64,000 nucleotides of DNA. Origin: Erigeron canadensis. Its lineage: Eukaryota > Streptophyta > Magnoliopsida > Asterales > Asteraceae. The notes beneath the pieces are model-generated. The model was not told the DNA's origin. It did no database searches and was given only the letters and a program-made list of their open reading frames with translations. The stretch covers positions 46,479,633 to 46,543,632 of the forward strand of contig NC_057768.1 in assembly GCF_010389155.1 (NCBI RefSeq), given 5' to 3'. Numbering within the stretch: the stretch's first letter is position 1; each line of letters begins with the position of its first letter. Position numbers and translations under genes: made by a program. Shown piece by piece: positions 12,870 to 25,728 of this stretch.

Positions 12870-15388
12870 ATGGACCTCCATGCAAAGACAGTTGATTCTG
12901 GTGATGTATACATATACACAGGTTTTGGCAAGATACCTTTAGAACCTCCCACCATTCCATTATCTGGTGACACAAGATACTTGACGCAACTTTGGGTTTC
13001 TGGAAAAGAAGTGCCACATGAGGAATTACATCAGTCTGATTCATCCCAATCCGAAAACACCGGTACATGTTTCTTAAACATTCCTTGCTGATTTGTGTAG
13101 CTATTAAAAGAAACTTAACAGGATTTGTATGGCTATACGAATCCTTAGAAATAAATATTGAACCAACAAGAAATAACCCTGACATAACCCTTGTTGTATG
13201 CCATATGTTACCTTGTTTGAAAGATTTCTATTACAACAGGCATAATGTAGTACTAATAAACTCTTCCATCCATGTAAAATTGAAGTTGTGACAGCATCTT
13301 CTTTACAGGTTTCAGGCCGGGAGCTGAAAGTATTGTCCCAAGTTATCAGAAGACTAGGGACAAGATCAAATCTGCTCTAAAACAATTATCCTTTCGGGAG
13401 CAATGTGTTCTTGTTCAGTTTTGGTCGCCTGATCCTGCTGGGAAGCACCAATTCCTTACAACCAGGGATCAACCTTTTGGTCTTGGGGTAATTGATGATC
13501 AAGGACTTTGTTCGTATAGGAAGTACTCCGAGCACAACCCCTTTTTCATCGATAAAGATCATCAAGAATACAACCTCAGTCCCCCTCTTCGAGTATATAT
13601 GCAAGGATTGCCAGAGTGGTCTTCTGATCTAACCAATTACAGCCCCGAAGATTTTCCTCTACAAGATTTTGCTATTCGCTGCAATTTCCATGGGTATTTG
13701 GCTTTACCAGTGTTTGATTCTACTACAAGGTTTTGTGTTGGTGTCCTTGAACTCTTAATGTCTTCAAAGTATACGAGTTATGATTATGAGGTTCAACAAG
13801 TTCATAGCGTGCTCAAGGTTTTTATCTTTACTCTTTTAAATTGATAATCAGTGTCATTTATGATTCCGATGTGCTTATGTGTGAGTATGGTGACAAACTG
13901 ATAATGGTTTGGGTAGATTCAATACTCCGTGTACTATCTTTCGACCTAAATGCAATTTAAAAGAGCTATCAGATTAGTGTATCCGCTTTTTTACATCATG
14001 TGCAGTGTTTGATTTGGCATTGCTTCTTTATATAGTGTAAAATGTGCTATGATGTGTTATAGTTTATGCTTCCTCTCATTACTGCTGATATCCAAATCAT
14101 TGTCATCATGCAGAATGAAAATCTGACAAGCCCAGGAACATTTGGTCCTACTTCAATGGTGAGTTAGGTCTCTTTTGATTTATATCTAAATTAAAATTAT
14201 ATCTACTCGATCAGGTTTAATCACTTTGCAAAATATTTCTTTGAATCTTGTTCTTTGCATTGGAATTCTTATGTGGGAGATGTCTTTCAGGTTTCAGATG
14301 TATGCAGGAAAATTGAGATGGATAAAATATACCATGCTTTGAAAAATGTGTGTAGTATCCACCGTGTGCCTCTTGCTCAGACATGGGCTGCGTCACCATC
14401 CGCCAGTTTTGTTTCTCGTGAACAAGCTATATGGAAGAGCTGTGATAGCTTCCACACTAGATGCTTTGGGAAAGTCTGCCTGTCCACAGCAGATCTACCA
14501 TTTTATGTACAAGACTTGGGTGTGTGGTCTTTCAGGGAAGCAAGTATAGAGTGCCACCTGGAAAGCTCCCGAGGAGTTGTTGGGAGGGCGTTCTCCACCA
14601 AGGATTCATATTATTGTGCAGATGTAACCAAACTCAGTCGAGAAGAGTATCCTTTAGTCCAAAATGCATGCATCAGTAAGTTAACCGGATGCTTCACAAT
14701 ATTTTTGCAGAATGTCGAAAGCAATAATCGCTATGTTTTAGAGTTTTTTCTACCGAGGCACGTTGAAGGTAGTAGATGCATGTTGAATGTGGTGCAAACA
14801 TTAAAGGAGAATCTCAATGCTGGATTTAAATTGGGTGACAAGTCACTGATTCAAGCTGTTGGACCACAAACAGATCTGTCTGTACACATAAAACCTGATA
14901 TTATCCAAACTTCCTCGAACTGGATGGCTGACAACTTCATCTTTCGTATGGATTCATCATGTTCAGAGCCAAGTGTGACATATATTGCTGGATCTGACTG
15001 TGCTAATGTCGCATCTTTCACACACACGAGTACGGAAAACTCATTTGCCGAATTTACTGATGTTGTAGAGCAGAAAGACCTTTTGAAAGATGGAATGCGT
15101 AAGAGAGACTCACGTGTAGTACTACCAGTTACTCGAAAGGTGAAAGTGAAGGTAACTTTTAGGAAGATTCGGAAGAAGTTCCAGTTTCGTATTTCATCTG
15201 GACTGTCAAACTTGAAAAACAAAGTGGCAAAAAGGTTCAAGCTAACAGGTAACATGATTAATCTAAAATACAGGGACAATGAAAATGATCTTATACTCAT
15301 TTATGATGATGCGGATGTGGTGGCTGCTTTGCGTGCTTCAAGAAGTAATGACACGATCAATTTAACCTGTGTGAAGATCAAGGTATGA
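12870..15388 (+). CDS. NLP-like protein without RWP-RK domain (copy A)
   Basis: Model: exons 12870-13062, 13309-13817, 14114-14158 and 14291-15388, GT-AG borders, phases consistent, 614 aa. Exon 2 gives the NLP front domain: VLVQFWSPD, QPFGLGV, LPEWSSDLTNY, CNFHGYLALPVFD, CVGVLELLMSS. Exon 4 gives the second NLP half: AQTWAASPSASFV, KVCLSTADLPFYV, GVVGRAF, YVLEFFLPRHVE. The last 80 or so residues are a PB1 domain with an acidic OPCA-type stretch (KYRDNENDLILIYDDADV). True NLPs, the nitrate-responsive transcription factors, carry an RWP-RK DNA-binding domain before PB1. Here a basic run (GMRKRDSR) passes straight into PB1, and the intron that splits RWP-RK in the sister copies is gone too. The start codon was chosen to match the sister copies. 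The gene looks intact and may act through protein partners only. Confidence 0.85.
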
Positions 15389-15686
15389 TAGCTAACTAAT
15401 TGGGACATATTGGGTAAGTGAACTTTTTGGAAAATTTCCCAGAACTTGTGTATTTTTATGGTTCTTAGGAATCCTTTTAAGGTTTCCACTTAAAAAGTGG
15501 TGCATATACATGCCAAGTGTACGATTCCTTCCGAAGTGAGGCATCATCGCTAGACGTATCTAGTCAAGACTTGAAAGATAGGAAGTGTTGTAAAAGTTAT
15601 ATGTTTCATAACCATTGTGTAAAATAGCTTTTGGTTCTTTTTGGCCTCTATATCAAAGCTCCTGGTCCCATTTTTAAGCTTAAAGC

Positions 15687-15708
15687 ATATATATATATAT
15701 ATATATAT
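15687..15708. repeat. (AT)n microsatellite
   Basis: An uninterrupted AT dinucleotide run of about 22 bp lies downstream of copy A. Confidence 0.9.
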
Positions 15709-18679
15709 GGAAATCTCTCAGCCCAAACAAAAGCCATCCATCTGCTGGTTGTATCTTCTGTAAAACTGTGCTCGTGTTGCATCTTTTAATATTCAGATTT
15801 AGTAAATTATTACATCAAAAGTTTCATTTTGGATTTACAAATGAATTTTATTTTGTTGACCAAAAATGCAGAGTATTGTATAGATTGTCTGGGTAAAAGA
15901 GACAGTGCCCTGATAAGCTTTTATTTTAAATAGACTAATACAGATTGTCACTGCATGACACATTAGAAGAAATTATTGATTCCTTTCTTGTCAACTTGCC
16001 AACCGTATTTCTAGTCTCTGACTCGGCACAATGAACTTGGAGCCGTATTTATAAAGAATTGCAACGAGAAAGGTGATATGAAGAGTTCATTCGGGGAAAA
16101 AAAACTGGTAAAGGAAGGGTTATTGTTCTGAATTTCGTGGTCAAACAAAATATTTCCAACCTCAAACAGACTGGGCAAATCTGAGGAATATGATCAATGA
16201 CTACATAGACTACCAGAATCTATAATTATGACTGCCAGAATCTACATAGACTATCAAAGGAGAAAATATGTACACAACTTATGGCAATATTACACAACAA
16301 TTGCATCCTTGATACATCAGCTTCTTATGATAGAAACCTCTACAAAAAAGTGTCGTTCCCATCCTCACAAAACTATGTTTTGACCAATACTCATCCTGAT
16401 CAATTACTAATAGGTCTGAAGAGTACACATTTACAAGGAACCTGGCCGGTGTTTCTACCACTTGGTGGAGAAAGCACTAACCATGTGAGACCTGCAGCAA
16501 TTTAAGACGATGCTAATGGAATGCTCAATTAATTATAGTAACACCAGTTTCAAATCAGCTCATTATATAATGGCTAAAATCATTCATTGAGCGTATGGGC
16601 TTGTACTAGAATGATGAAAAATGAGATGAATAATGCTTAGTTTGTATTGTTTTTTCACGTCCTAAGGGTGGCAACATGAGGGTGGGAGTAAGGAACCAGT
16701 AGGCCAACAAGTCAAGATGGATATTTGAGGTGCAGCTCAAAATATATTGGGTCGTTGACCCTAAAGCTTCTGTTCAAGCTTCTAATCTTCAGTAAATAAC
16801 CAGTGTCTCTCATGTAACCACAAAGGTTTACCTAATTTCTATAAGATTCTAAACACTTAAACGAAAAACTTTTACGAGGTTTTATGCTATAATAAACACT
16901 TCATACAATGTTTGTTCCTTTTTGTTTTTTTTTTACTCGCTTGGTGTTAAAACATATATAATCAACCCATTCATGAGTAAATGATTTGAGATCGTCTTCT
17001 CTAGACTCTACTATGTCCCGTCCTAATAGTCACACTTTCTCCTTCTTAATTACCAACTAAAGGCTCATTTGGCTTGAACGAGATAGATATCAATTAATGT
17101 TCCAGCAATTTAAGAACAGACCATGAATAGAAGAATCATGAACTCGATAGATAATGCTAGGATCATCCATTGATCATGTAAGAAAAAGAAAACTATTCCA
17201 GCGACGACATATATTGCGCGCCCTTATAAAGTTATAGGGTTGGTCGTAATAATAATTTTCATGGTCTCAATAGAAAACCCGTTATCTAGTTGAGAGTTTT
17301 TTCTCTAAATCGAAGATTCTAATTGATTGTTTAATTAAATGAATAAAAGTTAGAATACATTGGTTAAGATATACCATCAAAAAGTCGATATAAACATCAA
17401 AATCGTGATGAACGAAAAACGCGTGTAGGAGGGTCCCGTTCATTTTTCTATACTCCAATTGTCAATTTGCATAATTTATGGCGGCCGGCCTGCCTGGTGA
17501 CATCCATCCTAATCGTGATTAGAGGAAAGACGTAGACAAGGTGTCCCATCTTGATTATAAAAGAGTAAAGATATATTCAAATAAATGTTGATATTTTCCA
17601 CATTGGCTCCATCATTACCAACTGTTAATGAAAAAAGTTTTTGTACGTTTTGAAAAGTAAATATAAATTTGTCAAAGGACAATTTTCTTCTGACGGGATT
17701 TAGAGTAACTTGAAAGGTAAAATTAGAAGATCATTGACCTTTAAATTAAATTTAATGATCAAAATTTAATTATCACTTTTATAGAACGTGGAGAGATCCA
17801 CTTTCTTTCACCAAGCACGTGGGCCCTACCACCAACAAATTTATGAGGAAAGTGTTTTTCGTATCACACAATTTGATACACCTATTATAGGGCACACATT
17901 TTATATCATATTTTAGAAGTATGCAATGCAAAACAACAGTAGATTTATAATATTTGTGTGGTACATATATCACTGTCTAATTAAAATATATGCATTAAGA
18001 CAATTTTAAAAGATTAGGTGAAGAGGCAGGGGTGACACCATAAAAAAAAATTTAAGAGGACAAAATTAAAAGTTAAGAAAAAAAAAAGAGGTCGAAGAGG
18101 GGTCAAAATTTATAAATCCATATGAAATTTTTTAAAAAATACATATCAAAATTAAAATTTTAAGATAGAGACCAAAGATGGCTATAATTAAAGGGAGACC
18201 AAAGAAGTGGATGAAAGTCATTTTATTTGATTGGATATTTAGTTATATTGTGGGGTATTAAATTCAATAATGAGTTCAAATAATAAATGAATGGTTAAAG
18301 CATGGAAAAGAAAGTAAATGAGATAGGAAGATGAAAGGACAGAAAAAAAAATAGTTTTACATAAAAAAAAAGGTGTAACTTTAAGTGAGGATTTATGAGA
18401 AGCTAGAATTTTCAATTAATTCTAAAGAGATATCTATGCAATGCAACAGTGACAATATTGTGGTGGTGGTGATGACGCCAATTGATGGTGCTGGTGGTGG
18501 TACCGTGTGGTGTATTTAAACGATTTAGAAGCAGTTGATGTAACACGGTATTGTAGATGTTACCTGGGACAAAAAAAAATACATGATGTAAAAGTGATTT
18601 GGAGGATGATATAGGCATTTTTCATATCCAAAATCCACAAGTATTATAAGCATAACTGTTAAACTCTTACGTGAGGGTC

Positions 18680-19128
18680 GACTCTTACGAGTCGAGTTGA
18701 TTTACACCAAAAACGAGTCGACTAGCTAGGTGACTCGTTTTTGTCCGGACTCTTACGAGTCGCTATATGAATTTGAACCGAGTCATGAGTCGCAAATTTA
18801 TAATTATTGTAATTTGATACTATGGTTATATATTATATTATTTTGCTACATTGTTTTGTGTGTTATTAATGTAGTTTTGATCTTTTTATTGCGAATCTGG
18901 AGATAAAGTCTAAGTTTATGATTGAAGACTATTGAATATGTAATATTTTTGTAAATTTATACAGACAATGAACTTATATATTGTTTCTAAAGACGTCACA
19001 TATACATAATTATATTATAATATGTAATATTTAAAAATGTTTTGACTCTTACGAGTTGAGTCACGTTTCGAGTCACGAGACAAAAAATCATATTATCGGG
19101 AGGCGAAAGTTATGAGTCGCCAATTATG
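18680..19128. repeat. dispersed GAGTCG/CGACTC palindromic repeats
   Basis: GACTCTTACGAGTCG occurs at 18680-18694 and 18748-18762, and as GACTCTTACGAGTTG at 19044-19058. There are further ACGAGTC, ATGAGTC and GAGTCAC fragments between and after them. A hairpin with 12-bp perfect arms (CAAAAACGAGTC and GACTCGTTTTTG, 18708-18719 and 18732-18743) lies inside. Clustered short palindromes like these are common in subterminal regions of DNA transposons, but no terminal repeats were found. Confidence 0.6.
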
Positions 19129-19401
19129 ATTAAAAGTATAGTATGGATAAACTGTACAATTTACCTTTAAATTTTATAGTAAAAAGAAAAAGAAAAGAAA
19201 AATAAACAATAGCTTTCTTCTTACAAAGCCATCATACCAAATAGCTTTATAAGTTGGGTATGGAGCATATGAAGCCATCACCAAATGGTGTAGAGTTGGG
19301 TGAACCAACCACAACGGTCACTCGCTCACTAGTGAAAGTTGATACGGGCCCATAAGTTTTGACAGAGACCAAAATTCCAAACATCCATAATGCATTAGTT
19401 T

Positions 19402-22400
19402 ATGGCAGAAATTTACTTTTATTTTATTGTTCCTATCATTGATCAGAAGGCAAAATCATCATCTTCTGGTTCTGATATGGCTCTAATAAAAGATCTTTTA
19501 GAGCCCTCAGCGCATCAGTTTGCCGGTGAGTCAAAATACCTAACGTCACTTCTTGTTTCTCGAAACCGAGAACCATCGGAACCACTTTCTCGGTCTGATT
19601 CATCTCAATCACCAATCCCCGGTACGTGAAACATTCTTTCATGCACGTGCAATATCTTTCGATTAAAAATGTTTCCAATATATCGTTTTTATGAATATGG
19701 GAAAAGGTTCATATACGTGAATGGTATATATGATCAAATTCGTTCTCATATGGACAGATCAAGTTATACTTAATATTACATACATTCATATGTGAATGGT
19801 TGTCACGTGTGCCTTACCCTAAACTATATGTAAATGATATATAGGTTTCGAGCCTAGGGACAAGATATACTCTGGATTGAAACTACCAACTTTCCGCGAG
19901 GAACATGTTCTTGTTCAGTTTTGGACGACTGATCACATATCCAGGAAATGCCAGACCATGCTCACAACCATGAATCAACCATTCGGTCTTGGTGTAGCTG
20001 ATGAGAGACTTTGTCAGTATAGGAAGTACTCAGAGCGCAACCCTTTTACTATCAGTAAGGACCGTGAAGAACAGGACCCTAGTCCTATTGCTCGAGTATT
20101 TAGACGAGGAGAGCCAGAGTGGACTCCTGATGTAACTAATTACAACCCCAAAGATTTTCCATCACTAGATTGTGCTATTCGTTGCAATCTCCATGGTTAT
20201 TTGGCTTTGCCCGTATTTGAGTCTACTACTGGGTTATGTATTGGAGTTCTTGAACTGTTGTTGTCTTCTAGGTATACGAGTTTTGCTTATGAGGTTCGAC
20301 AAATTCACATGGCGTTGAAGGTTTTCATCATTTCTCTGATATCTGATGATGTAGTAATTCGCTCTCGTTTGTATGTGCTCTACACTCACATACACCCTTT
20401 TATCTGGGCCCAAACCATCGTGAACTTCATTTAAGTTGAGTCTGGAGAGAAAATTGACCCAAATCTTCATTCTTTTACTCTACAACCAAACCAAAACTCA
20501 GTAGCACCAACTCCTTTATACGTAACCCATGCCAAAATTTTCATTCGTTCTTAATTCCTAACATATTCTCCAAAACTTTTAAAGAAGCGGAAGTTTATTT
20601 CCTAATCATCTAACTAAGGATTAAAAAATATATATATATATATATCTAACCGTAATCCTTTCTCTTTCAAAATTCTGTTCTGTTCTTTTCTTCTCTTTAT
20701 AAGAAAAACTCAAAGACCACCTCTTTAAAAATATACTCTTTTTTTCCTTTTACCTTTAAATAAGGGGACAAACAAATCAAGAACACACTGTTAATGTTAC
20801 ACTCTGCCCAGGAGGATTCACACAGATCGGGTCAAAAAGCTCAATATTTGTATAAAAATACTTTTCAAAAACCAAATTTCTTATATATGTAAAGACACAT
20901 TCAATAAAAATATCTAATTTGAATATATGTTCTCGAGTTGGGCCTTATAAGTTAGAGTTCAACTCATATAAAAGGGAGCTTGTTATTTTTGCCCGAGCCA
21001 AATGGACTCAAGTTGTGTGATTAAAACTCCAGTAATCTTATTACTTCATCATATTAACTCTCCCAATGTACGTTCAGCAAAGAGGAAGCAAATTTAGTGT
21101 ATAATTTTAAGAATCATATCTTATTGTATTTTTGTGGATGTTTCGCTCATTTCCAAAATGTTATCTTGCAGACGGTTGATTTGACAACCACACAAGCACT
21201 TGATCGTCCTACTACAAAAGTGAGTCAGGCCGAGGTCTTTTAAGCAATTCAAGTCTTCTACTATTTTTTTCTATTTTGATATATCCTCATCTAGCTACTT
21301 TAAAAATCTCATTCTGGGAGATGCATTCTGATATACAGGTTCAGAAAAAACATTGGAGAAATGATTTAGAAAAAATTTTGAGTATTCTGAAGGTTATGTG
21401 TGCTATTCACAAATTACCGCTTGCACAAACATGGACCGTGTCTCCATTTAGTAGTATGGCTTGCCAAAAACAAATTTTGAAGAAGATCTGTAACAGTTTC
21501 GACACTACATGCCTTGGAAGAAAAGTATGCATGTCAACATCTGCTCTACCATTTCATGTCCAGGATTTGGGCATGTGGCCTTTCTGGAAGGCATGTAGAG
21601 AACAACACCTAAACCAGTACGGCTTAATTGGCAGGACTTTGTTATCACGTGGCTCATGCTTTTGTCTAGATGTAACCAAACTCAGTGAAGAAGAGTACCC
21701 TTTGGTCCGCAACGCAAGCATGAGTAAGTTGACTAGCTGCTTTGCAATCTTCCTGCACGTTGTCGAAAGCAACAGTGACTATGTGTTGGAGTTTTTTCTA
21801 CCATCGAACATAAAAGATGGAAAATATGTACTGAACTTGATGCAAACGTTGAAGCAGAACAGCGATGTAGCTTCTGGTTTTGAATGGGGTGACGAATTAA
21901 GTATAGAAGTTGGAGCATCTGCAGAAGTCAGTAGTGTATCTCTAAGTAAAGACCTTCAAAGTATCCAATTATCACCAATGGCAACCACAAAGGCCAAGAT
22001 ATTTGAGATGCTTTCATCTGATTCGGAATCAAATTTGGAAAATGTCACAAAAACTGTCTCCACAAATGTCATGAACCAATTCTCACTCAGACAAAAGGGC
22101 CCAGGTAACTGCGGCAGTATGAAGATGAGTGATACCATTACTGATGGCGAAACAAATGCCAACCGTTTGAAACAAATCAGAAAGCGTAAAACAGAATCTC
22201 TTACATTGGTGGCAGTTCAGAAACATAATGAAATACCAATTGGTGAAGCTTCTACGAGCCTTAATGATAAGTCAGGTTGGTATGCTACATGTATATATGG
22301 GTGTGTATATATGGTCCTGCCTTTTTATATGATAATTGTTATAGTAATACTTGGCTTCATTAATTTGTTCTTTTTCAGTTAGTCAGTCTACATCAAAGCG

Positions 22401-23115
22401 TTTTTGCAGAGAGGATGATATCACCCATGGGCCATTTCCAAAGCTACGCAACAAAAGTTCTGCTGATGTGCCTGACATACAACGCTCTTCAAACATACGT
22501 TTTAGTATATCTGTTGTTGTGTTATTGCTGGTAAGGGTTAAGAGGTGGAGTTGTGCAAGGAAATGCCATGGTTTTTCTGGCAAGTGGTGGAGATGTGGCA
22601 AGCATCGCTGTATTCCTTGTATATCAGATTTCATATACCACGCAGCATGCCTAATGGTGCGGTTGAAACGGTGGAGGAATAAGAATTTGATCAGGCATGC
22701 AATGAACAAAAGAAATCACCCTGATGTGCATCAGAGCACAGAAAAACCCAGAGTTGAAGTAAACATGATCAATCCGTACATACATGTTGATAGGCCGCTT
22801 TCTGAGTCTACGCTTGCTCATGCATCCCTAAAGCACACGCTGGCCAATGTCTCAGATACAAGGATGGTGACAGTGAAGGCAACTTTTAACAAGGATATGA
22901 TAAAGTTCCCATTCCGGACTTCATTGGGCCTCTTAGAACTAAAAAACAACGTAGCACAAAGGATTAAGTTAAACAGTAAAAAGCTTCGGCTAAAATACAA
23001 AGATGAAGACGATGACATGATACTCATTGCTTGTGATACCGACTTACATCATCTCTTAGGATTTTTGGGTGCTAACAGTACTATCAAAATATTCATCCTA
23101 GTGACGGATGATTAA
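19402..23115 (+). CDS. NLP-like protein with degenerate RWP-RK (copy B)
   Basis: Model: exons 19402-19621, 19845-20320, 21172-21219, 21339-22275 and 22379-23115, giving 805 aa. The NLP front half (VLVQFWTTD, QPFGLGV, ARVFRRGEPEWTPDVTNY, LALPVFE) and second half (AQTWTVSPFSSM, KVCMSTSALPFHV, YVLEFFLPS) are clear. The RWP-RK domain is a wreck: RKRKTESLTLVAVQ...ASTSLN in exon 4 and VSQSTSKRFCREDDITHGPF in exon 5. The signature tryptophan is lost (HGPFPK in place of RWPSRK). Next come a segment shared only with copy C (RFSISVVVLLLVRVKRW, FSGKWWRCGKHR) and a complete PB1 domain at about 723-805 (KYKDEDDDMILIACDTDL). The ancestral donor inside RWP-RK reads ATAAGT; the model uses GT nine bases downstream, which keeps phase. 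A second ATG at 19477 is an alternative start. DNA binding is doubtful; PB1 pairing is plausible. Confidence 0.85.
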
Positions 23116-25243
23116 TCATTAATATCTAAATATAAATATAATATATAAAAATATATATTAATGTATGCTGCTTGTATTTCTGCAATTGGTGCTTGTTCTA
23201 ATCAAATTAATAATTAAGTAAACTTCTCACTTCAAAATTTCATCCTTACTAAAATATCGTTCATCATTTCTTTGCCACTTCTCCTATAAGCACAGCAATA
23301 TTGCAAGACAACCATGAAAACTGCCATTAACTTGCTATGTAACTCTCTTAAGTACATTCAGACAACCAGAGTTACATGACTTCATGGGATTTGCAAGATG
23401 TTTTGTTTACATAAAGTCAGATTTACAGCCACCAAAAAGCAACTTGAGTAGTATTTGGGGTAATGGGAATGAAAATGTTTGGTTCATTGCATTTTCGGAT
23501 TACAAATAATTTGCACAGAATTGGGCAGCACACAGAAGACTCCAATGAGAATGGTCATCGTTAAGATGGTGTGTGACGCTAAACAAAGAGCGGCTTGGTA
23601 TGATATTGGGTTGTTCAAGGATGGCTGGCAATTCCCTTGTGGCTTCATGTGGGGAGGATGAATGGGAGAGAGTCCCATGATATGTTAGAGGGGACATACC
23701 TAAACCTGTTTAGATGGTGATTTGGGCCAAGTGTGGAGGAGGAAACTATTTTGTATTTAGAGACCCAAGATCATGTAATTAAATGATGTGTTTTACTGAA
23801 ATGGTTATAACTTGAGCTATAGAACTCTCTTTTGGGCATATGACCATTCAAAAGGACCATTGGATATCGTTCAGTCCTAAAATTGCCTTTTTCATGAGTT
23901 TCTAGACTTATTACGCAATTTTTAAGTATGTTGGACTTTTTAATGGGAGACTATTCCGTTATCAAATATATGAAAAGTCATTTTCTTCGTATCACAAGTG
24001 TATGTGTTAGTGAGTGAAATTTCAGATTGTCGGTATTCCTTTAATTTTGAATCAACCATAGTTAGAAGAATTGTTCTTAGCATTCTTGTGAATCAACAGA
24101 TCCAATCAATTATCTCATTAGATTCTGCCAAGCATACGAGCATGTACCATAGGCCCGAAGAAAACTAGTCAGACGACTATAGGGATTCATGTCATTGTCT
24201 GCTAACTAAACATGTTATTGAGTGATAGTTTGGAAATAAAAGATATATGAATAATAACAAATAAAACTGTAGTGGGACTCACGCCTATGTGGTCTGTAGA
24301 TAAGGCTGGCCGGAGTGAGGCGTTCTCACACCCGGTGCCGCCCTAGAACGCCCTAAAATGCCAACATACATTGCTTCAAGGGGTGTTTTGAGTGGAAAAA
24401 AAAGTGGTGCCCGGCTAGTATCTGACGCCCTATGTTGAATATGTATAGTGCTGAGAATGGAAAGGCCGAAAGGGAATGGAATAGAGAAAAATGGAGTGAT
24501 TCTTATGTTTGGTTTTAATTAGGGATCAATGTAAGAAACAAAGAGGAACTTTCATTTTCTTGTTTGGTTATGTTATGTAGTGAAATAAAAAGATATTTGT
24601 TTATTTATTTATCAATGATTAATTAACTTGTAATAATTTGAATACAATTAATTATTATACTTTCAGATAAATTAATTTTTAATCTCACAAGTGGGGAAAT
24701 GTTCATCCTTATTATTTGATTGAAAGCAACAAATCCCAACCTTAGTGGTGCTCGACAGTATTTAATTATTGTTTGAATATTATTGGAATTATTTAACGAA
24801 TAAGAAATTGTTGTGAGCGATACATCATAATCGGCCAACATTAACATTAATATTAATTATTGTTTGAATCTAAAAAGGAATTGAACTAAATAGAAACCAA
24901 ATCTTTACCGTAAAATTAGATATGCAATCATGTATCACGATTACACAACCATACAATCAAGACAAGAAGAAAAAGACAACATTTATACATGGTTTGGGTT
25001 TGACTTTGACAAATCGGTTAGGGTTTCACTTCGCAAAGCAAGAATAGAAGGTAAGACCTAACCTTAGTGGTGTTGAACAGTATTTAATTTGGGCACTTCT
25101 GTTGATGAAGACAAAGAGAACCAGATAGGGTTTGAGCACCTCTTTTTCCTGATTCGGTATAAATGTGCAAGTCACGTGAAAAGTAGTATTTATATCAGGT
25201 GTTTTTTTTCAAGGGGTAAAAGGAAATCAATAATTATTAGGGG
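23116..25243. other. intergenic downstream of copy B
   Basis: No gene recognised. A GC-richer block at about 24300-24440 (GGCTGGCCGGAGTGAGGCG, then GTGCCGCCCTAGAACGCC) looks like part of a repeat, but I could not find its ends. Confidence 0.5.
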
Positions 25244-25246
25244 TTA

Positions 25247-25577
25247 GAGCAACAATGGTATATTTTCAATTTTTTTTTTTTTTTAAAATGTGTAAGAGAT
25301 TTTTACAAAAAAACTTTCCTTTCCAATGATAAAAAGTTTTTCAAAAGTTTTTTATTAGTTAAAATACATTAATGTAGTACAAAAATAGGTTAAAGACATA
25401 ATCTATAGGTTGATAAATATTGAGCTTTTCGATTAGTCTTTCATTTAAACAATTATATTTTAAGTAACTTTAAGCTTTTGAAAAGTTTTTTTTCCATTGG
25501 AGAGAAAAGTTTTTTTTATAAAAAACTCTTGCATCTTTTTCACAAAAAAGCTTTTAAAAACACACCATTGTGGATGC
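25247..25577. mobile_element. PIF/Harbinger-type (Tourist-like) MITE
   Basis: The element is flanked by TTA on both sides (25244-25246 and 25578-25580). Its ends are imperfect inverted repeats: GAGCAACAATGGT on the left and ACCATTGTGGATGC on the right. The interior is A/T homopolymer-rich with inverted AAAAGTTTTT blocks. A TTA duplication with such ends fits PIF/Harbinger MITEs. No transposase is present. Confidence 0.6.
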
Positions 25578-25689
25578 TTATAAAAGTTAAAATATAAAAA
25601 TTTTAAGTGGTAAAAGAAAAAAAATAATAAAAGTAAGTAAGTATTGTGCTTTGAGCAAATGAACTTGTACAATGCATATTGTGTTTTTA

Positions 25690-25692
<3 letters not shown>

Positions 25693-25726
<34 letters not shown>
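25693..25726. repeat. (TA)n microsatellite
   Basis: An uninterrupted TA run of about 34 bp. Confidence 0.9.

Positions 25727-25728
<2 letters not shown>

Larger units (their letters stand above)
15389..19401. other. intergenic between NLP-like copies A and B
   Basis: No gene recognised on either strand. The short frames at 16279-16505 do not resemble a known family. The one structured part is the ACTCTTACGAGTCG repeat region near 18.7-19.1 kb, listed separately. Confidence 0.5.

Noticed and set aside
14851..15300. 149-aa minus-strand open frame
   Set aside because: It is antisense to the PB1-encoding exon of copy A. Similar antisense frames occur at 33363-33971 and 22383-22709.
22531..22645. 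A hidden intron in exon 5 of copy B (GTAAGG donor, CAG acceptor), also in copy C
   Set aside because: Splicing these 115 bp would shift the frame into an immediate stop, while the unspliced reading is open and conserved in both copies.
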